Part shown: positions 1 to 64,000 of the stretch, in pieces
Layout: every line of letters begins with the position of its first letter
How positions within the stretch are numbered: the first letter of the stretch is position 1
Assembly: GCA_018389105.1 (NCBI GenBank)
Contig: JACATO010000632.1
Coordinates: forward strand, 682,001 to 746,000
DNA from: Nautilus pompilius
Lineage: Eukaryota > Mollusca > Cephalopoda > Nautilida > Nautilidae
Length of the DNA stretch: 64,000 nt
Direction of reading: 5' to 3'
Program-made: the position numbers and the translations under genes
Notes under the pieces: generated by a model
Databases searched by the model: none
Told to the model about the DNA's origin: nothing
What the model saw: the letters and a program-made list of their open reading frames with translations, nothing else

Positions 1-957
1 GCATTTCAAAAGTCCAAGTTTCTTTTATTATAGAGTACACAGCCATGCTTTCCTCCAGTTCTTGTGGCCATTTCTTGTTCACCTCTAAGCAGAAAAGGCT
101 TAGGAGACTGACTTTTGAGGCACTAGATCCTATGACTTCCAAATTGGGCATTGCAACTTGAAGTGGATTATTTCCCAACAAAAGTATGGAGAATCAAAGG
201 AAAAATCAAATGAGTGGATAGAAAGAAAATAAGAAAAAAGAAGTAAAAAAATCCAAGAAAAATTGGCTGAAAAGTCTAGAATGCACCAGGTAGCTTTGAA
301 AACGATGTGACAAGCAAGCCCCAACAACATGTGCTTCATTAAAGAGACACAAGAAATGTTGTGAAGGATCATGGATAATTCATCACTTTCTGATAAATTA
401 GAAATGATAATTTCTGTTTTGAGTGGCTAAACCTTTTTTAAATAAAGGAATGATTATTTGCTATATAGAATGTTAATCTGAAATTAGCATTTGGTGTAAT
501 GTTATGCCTTTAGGCCCTTGGATCATGCTATTGGTCTATGCCAACTCTTCACCCTTAGTGTTATTTTGGTCCTTCATCCTTAATTTTCATAGAGGGTACT
601 GATGAGAAAATGTCAGAATTGTTTAAGAATTCTCACTGAAGTATAATGAAAACAATGTTACCATATCATTGGAGTTTAGGTCTTTTGGGTGATCATCATT
701 GTCAGGATAAAGAAGGGGTTGCAAGAACTTGCATGAAAATCGTGATACTTGATAGGAAGGATTTGACTGTAAGCCTACTTTGTGAACATTACAGAAAGCA
801 AGTGGGCTTAACCATGAGTAAAGGGCTAATACTCTTGATGATATGGTATATTAAAGAACAGAAAAAGTGATAAATTATTAATCATCATCAGAACCCTCTA
901 CATCTATGTTAAACACAAGCATGGAATAAAGTAGCATCCTTCACTAATTAACTTCAG
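1..957 (+). other. KDM5: KDM5 intron (partial), left edge of window
   Basis: Intron sequence upstream of the first exon seen. The 74- and 80-residue open frames here have no recognisable similarity and AT-driven composition. I see no repeat or transposon. Confidence 0.7.
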
Positions 958-61905
<60,948 letters not shown>

Positions 61906-62787
61906 CTAGCTTTGGTTTATAAACAGAATCTTTCTTTGCATTACATGAACTGACTGTACATACCAGTGGCAGACAGGGATCTAGCACTCTTCATGCTCTT
62001 CTCATTGAGCTCAGTGAAACAGATGACTTCTGAATGAGTAAGCAGGTGTATGAAAGTATAGTTTTTGTGTTGGCTGATTGGGATGATGACTTTGTTGCCA
62101 CACTTATTATTTTTTTTTTCTTTTTTAAAGGTTGGAAACGATTTTATGTACAAGAAAATTCAAAAAGTACTGCAAAAATTAATTTTTTTTTCCCCAGCAT
62201 TTGTTTATTAATATGTCCATTATCTTTTCATCCTACTTGATCTTTTTCTTAGGTGGTCTGTTTGCATATTATCATTTGGGAAAGATCTTGATGATTTTGT
62301 GTGCAGCATTCCATTTATGAGTATTATAATTATTCATATCACATAACATTTTTCTCCATAAACCTGAACAAATTTTCCTCCTCTTTTAAACCCCGTTATG
62401 GCTGAGTCGCCCCTCCTGTGTGGCGCTGTTCTGCCAGAACCACTTGTGAGAAAGTTAACTACATGTTTGCTGTACATGTGCATTATTGTTCGTTTGTTTG
62501 CTGTATTTATTTAAATGGTTTCCATTTATTTATTTTTGTTTCTGACCTGTTTCCATTGTGCCTCCTCAAAATGAATACCTCTTGAAAATTTAAATTGGGA
62601 TTTGGTTCGGCTGCGAGAACAGCGGCGGGCGACATGACTGTTGTCGAGGGTTCTCACCGACAGCTTGTTTCTACGCTGGCTGCTGCTGCTTTTTTTTTTT
62701 TAAAGAAAAAATGTACAAAGGACATTTCAAAGAAGACCTTTCCTTAAACCAATTCCCTGCTCAAGTACAAAAAAAGGCTAACAACAA

Positions 62788-62793
62788 AATAAA
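62788..62793 (+). promoter_or_regulatory. polyadenylation signal AATAAA (proximal)
   Basis: AATAAA about 880 bases after the KDM5 stop codon, followed within 30 bases by T/G-containing sequence. A plausible cleavage site; not proven. Confidence 0.5.
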
Positions 62794-63337
62794 GATTATG
62801 ATTTATGATTTAGTGGATGATCGTTAAATGTTTGAACTTCCAATCTCTTTTCCACTGAGCTGTTTGAATTAGTTTAGTAGCCCCACCCCTCTGCTGCTGT
62901 TTGTAATATTTGAAATCCACTGGTTTTGCTCATTAGTTTCTGGGTTTTCTCTCTTCAACACCACCCCCCCCCAACCACACTCAAGTTTTTAGAAACATCT
63001 TTCTGAATATAATTTTGTTTGCTTTGCATAAGCATTTCACCAACAAATACCAAGGAGCTGTTTACCTAAACAGACCATACATTCATCTTTTTTGGATTCA
63101 GATAAATGAACCTGTGTATTACACTTTTCTCATTAAATATTCAAAGGCAATTGTTATATCATGGATGCCTCAAGTGAACATAAAGGCCATGGTTACTGAA
63201 ATCGTTGTCCGTGCCAGTGGACTGATTTCTGTAAGAGTGCTTACCTTGATGCAGTTGAAAGCTGTATGTGTGATTTTTTTTTCTTTCTTTTTTGTATGTT
63301 TTCCTGAGTTTTTTTTATGGGAATGTATAAAATCTGC

Positions 63338-63343
63338 AATAAA
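63338..63343 (+). promoter_or_regulatory. polyadenylation signal AATAAA (distal)
   Basis: AATAAA in ctgcaataaactac, about 1.43 kb after the stop codon, followed by a T-rich stretch from 63364. It could be the distal end of the KDM5 3' UTR. Confidence 0.45.
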
Positions 63344-63360
63344 CTACAATATTACTGATC

Positions 63361-64000
63361 CTGCTTTTTCTTTTTTTTATTTTCTATTTGGTTTACACGT
63401 AAGACGGAGAAACGTTAATTCACTTGTGACATAAAGGTCAGATGTTTTTTTGCTTCTTTTATGATTTACTTCTGCCTTTGGATTGTAATGATAGCTTCGT
63501 TTATAATTGTGACTTCTTCCTGCATCTTAAAAAAAGAAAATATTAGGGCCTTTGTTAGGTTGGGTACAACTGCTTCAGAAGTACACCCTGGATAGGGGAC
63601 ATGACAATAACTAACTGCTCTGTAGAAAACCTCTTTTAAAGAAAATTAAACCCAAAAGACTTCGAAGCGAGCATTTCTCTTCTAGATGGAACAGGTGTTG
63701 CGATTGAAACAAGTGGTGGTTGGAACCATGACATTTCGTGATAACATTGTGTGTATTATTTTCTGCAAGATCAAATTTCTTGAAAAATGTTGCTATGTAA
63801 AATCCAAAATCAGCTTTAAAAGTATGCAAATCAACATGTGGCTAACCATTGCATGGCATGCTGGGTATTGTTGTTCACAGGCAAGTTGTGTGTTTTAATT
63901 TTACTTACAAAATAATTCTCTTTAGACTGAAAATTTCAACATTTGTAAGATTGCAGTGCCATTTTAACTGTTACTTGCGAACAATCTGCCAGTGTGTTGG
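63361..64000. other. downstream sequence, no gene seen
   Basis: AT-rich, with short open frames on both strands that show no family resemblance. It could be the far end of the 3' UTR or intergenic DNA. Confidence 0.5.

Larger units (their letters stand above)
61906..63360 (+). other. KDM5: KDM5 3' untranslated region (probable extent)
   Basis: AT-rich sequence after the KDM5 stop, with no coding homology. It contains T-rich runs and two canonical polyadenylation signals, so the transcript probably ends near 62810 or near 63360. The 139-residue open frame at 63015-63434 looks like chance: low complexity, no known motif. Confidence 0.6.

Noticed and set aside
63015-63434. 139-codon open frame after KDM5
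   Set aside because: AT-driven composition, T-run coded Phe stretches and no known motif. It overlaps a polyadenylation signal and lies in the probable 3' UTR.

Overview
The window is animal genomic DNA, AT-rich and intron-dominated. It carries one recognisable host gene, on the + strand: a KDM5-family (JARID1/Lid) histone H3K4 demethylase. Twenty-six exons from 958 to 61905 can be joined by GT-AG introns, and every splice phase agrees. They give 4,728 coding bases, i.e. 1,575 residues plus stop. The gene enters from the left: the JmjN and ARID domains that open every KDM5 must lie on exons upstream of base 1. Inside the window, in order, are the linker after ARID, PHD1, the JmjC catalytic core, the C5HC2 zinc finger, the PLU-1 helical region, PHD2, a lysine-rich linker, PHD3 and a long acidic tail. 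The protein resembles vertebrate KDM5A, B and C about equally, which suggests the single KDM5 of an invertebrate. A lophotrochozoan, probably a mollusc, is my inference from intron size and protein character; it is not proven. Residue numbers below count from the first residue encoded in this window.

Layout: 1-957 is intron. Intron 1 (1096-16506) is 15.4 kb and holds a 2,075-bp hAT transposon (6135-8209) with a perfect 8-bp target duplication, inserted into what looks like an older mariner-like element. PHD1 and the start of JmjC lie at 24625-27981. Intron 7 contains a nearly complete 1,279-bp DD34D mariner (29233-30511). The rest of the catalytic core lies at 31643-37859, C5HC2 and PLU-1 at 39788-53216, PHD2 at 54955-55635, and PHD3 plus the stop codon at 60134-61905. 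From 61906 onward is 3' UTR with at least two AATAAA signals, then sequence in which I see no further gene.

The introns are a graveyard of DNA transposons of different ages: hAT, DD34D mariner, a Mos1-like mariner fragment, two Tc1-like fragments and a pogo-like fragment. There is also a 486-bp Tigger-type MITE whose sequence looks like a family I know from mammals. In addition I found, by comparing introns by eye, two interspersed repeat families that I cannot assign: R1 (four partial copies, one inverted) and R2 (two copies).

There are no tRNA, rRNA, CRISPR or operon features. No new multi-gene system is visible. The most interesting material is the acidic C-terminal extension of KDM5, the nested and cross-phylum transposons, and the unassigned repeat families.
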